13,732 nt of DNA from Candidatus Hydrogenedentes bacterium UBA2224 (GTDB lineage Bacteria > Hydrogenedentota > Hydrogenedentia > Hydrogenedentales > SLHB01), in the NCBI GenBank assembly GCA_002348185.1, contig DDYW01000090.1:1-13732 (forward strand), read 5' to 3'. Position numbers and translations under genes: made by a program. Positions 13,429 through 13,732 of this stretch are shown here, piece by piece. Numbering within the stretch: position 1 is the first letter of the stretch; every line of letters begins with the position of its first letter. The notes under the pieces were generated by a model, which saw only the letters and a program-made list of their open reading frames with translations, did no database searches and was not told the DNA's origin.

Positions 13429-13494
13429 AGGGTGCGTGGGCCTCGTCCAACAGCGGGGCGCCTGCGCGACGCATGCGTTTCAGGGCCACAGAAC

Positions 13495-13504
13495 AAGGGG
13501 AAGG
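13495..13504 (+). promoter_or_regulatory. Ribosome binding site for the GTG start at 13512
   Basis: AAGGGGAAGG ends 7 bases before GTG 13512, which begins an evident signal peptide. It is the only support for a GTG rather than a later ATG start. Confidence 0.65.
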
Positions 13505-13511
13505 AAAAACC

Positions 13512-13732
13512 GTGAACTACGGCTGGATCACCACGCGGGCATTGCTGTGCCTTGGGGTTGCACTGATGGTGTCGGCTCTGCCGGCGGGCGCGCAACAGGA
13601 CGCTGCGGAGGAGGCGCCGCCCGTCGAAGAGGCCGCGGCGGCGCCGGAAGAGGCCCCGCCCGCGTCAACCGAAGATGCGGCCCCCGCGCCGGCTGAAGAT
13701 GCGGCCTCCGCGCCGGCTGAAGATGCGGCCCC
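13512..13732 (+). CDS. Exported protein with Ala/Pro/Glu repeat N-terminus, partial; probable secretin GspD by position
   Basis: Only 73 complete codons are visible before the window ends. GTG 13512 starts a signal peptide (NYGWITTRALLCLGVALMV core, cleavage after about PAGA). The mature protein begins with a low-complexity stretch rich in Glu, Ala and Pro that turns into an 8-residue repeat (EDAAPAPA, EDAASAPA, EDAAP). None of the secretin N domains is reached, so the family cannot be read from sequence. The position 83 bases after gspC on the same strand is where gspD normally lies, which makes the secretin the leading guess. Another exported accessory protein is possible. Confidence 0.65.
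   Translation, partial: MNYGWITTRALLCLGVALMVSALPAGAQQDAAEEAPPVEEAAAAPEEAPPASTEDAAPAPAEDAASAPAEDAA
13671..13732 (+). repeat. 24-bp in-frame tandem repeat at the window edge
   Basis: Two full 24-bp units (13671-13694 and 13695-13718) differ at one base (a C to T that changes Pro to Ser), and a third starts at 13719 and is cut by the window. Each unit encodes 8 residues of the EDAA(P/S)APA type, so length changes keep the frame. Such arrays are prone to copy-number change. Confidence 0.85.

Noticed and set aside
1..13732. CRISPR arrays, insertion sequences, integrases, tRNA or rRNA genes
   Set aside because: No spaced identical repeats, terminal inverted repeats with a transposase, or RNA gene signatures were seen; the window looks like ordinary chromosomal sequence rather than a mobile island.

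Overview
The window comes from a GC-rich, Gram-negative, uncultured-looking bacterium. The Gram-negative reading rests on a lipobox lipoprotein carrying a c-type haem motif, a periplasmic Slt-type lytic transglycosylase, and a type II secretion GspC. Large secreted proteins built from PKD and IPT/TIG modules, with a CFI-box C-terminus, recall PVC-group or Hydrogenedentes-like genomes. That placement is inference from gene content, not a phylogenetic result.

Layout. At 1-301 (minus) is the N-terminal end of a secreted protein of unknown family, possibly TIM-barrel glycoside hydrolase-like; its promoter lies in the divergent intergenic region 302-542. At 543-1115 (plus) is a lipoprotein with a long Ala-rich helical spacer and one CxxCH haem motif. 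It is followed 19 bases later by a TPR plus SLT lytic transglycosylase (about 1135-3198, probable TTG start). At 3199-3680 is a long non-coding stretch with an excellent sigma-70-type promoter (TTGACA-N17-TATAAG), several hairpins and a terminator-like hairpin with T6 only 25 bases before the next start codon. This is either an attenuated or riboswitch-like leader or an independent RNA of about 300 nt.

At 3681-9608 is a 1,975-residue exported protein: two PKD domains, a large middle region with a four-copy degenerate bipartite repeat, an Asp-rich calcium-type segment, two IPT/TIG domains, and a C-terminus with CFIATAAYG, a membrane segment and RRR. At 9673-12114, apparently in the same operon, is a protein with a metzincin zinc site (HEIGHSVGMAH), a C-terminus homologous to that of its neighbour but with a decayed CFI box, and then a second signal-peptide-like hydrophobic segment and an extra exported domain. 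It looks like two secreted proteins fused through their anchor and signal peptide. A strong intrinsic terminator (12141-12174) closes this unit.

A new unit starts with a promoter at 12300-12328: gspC (12523-13428), then a GTG-started exported protein (13512 to the end, partial) in the usual position of the GspD secretin. The most interesting reading is that two cell-surface or secreted proteins with related C-terminal anchors sit under an RNA-leader-controlled promoter beside a type II secretion locus, which could export them. The physical linkage is visible; the functional link is hypothesis.
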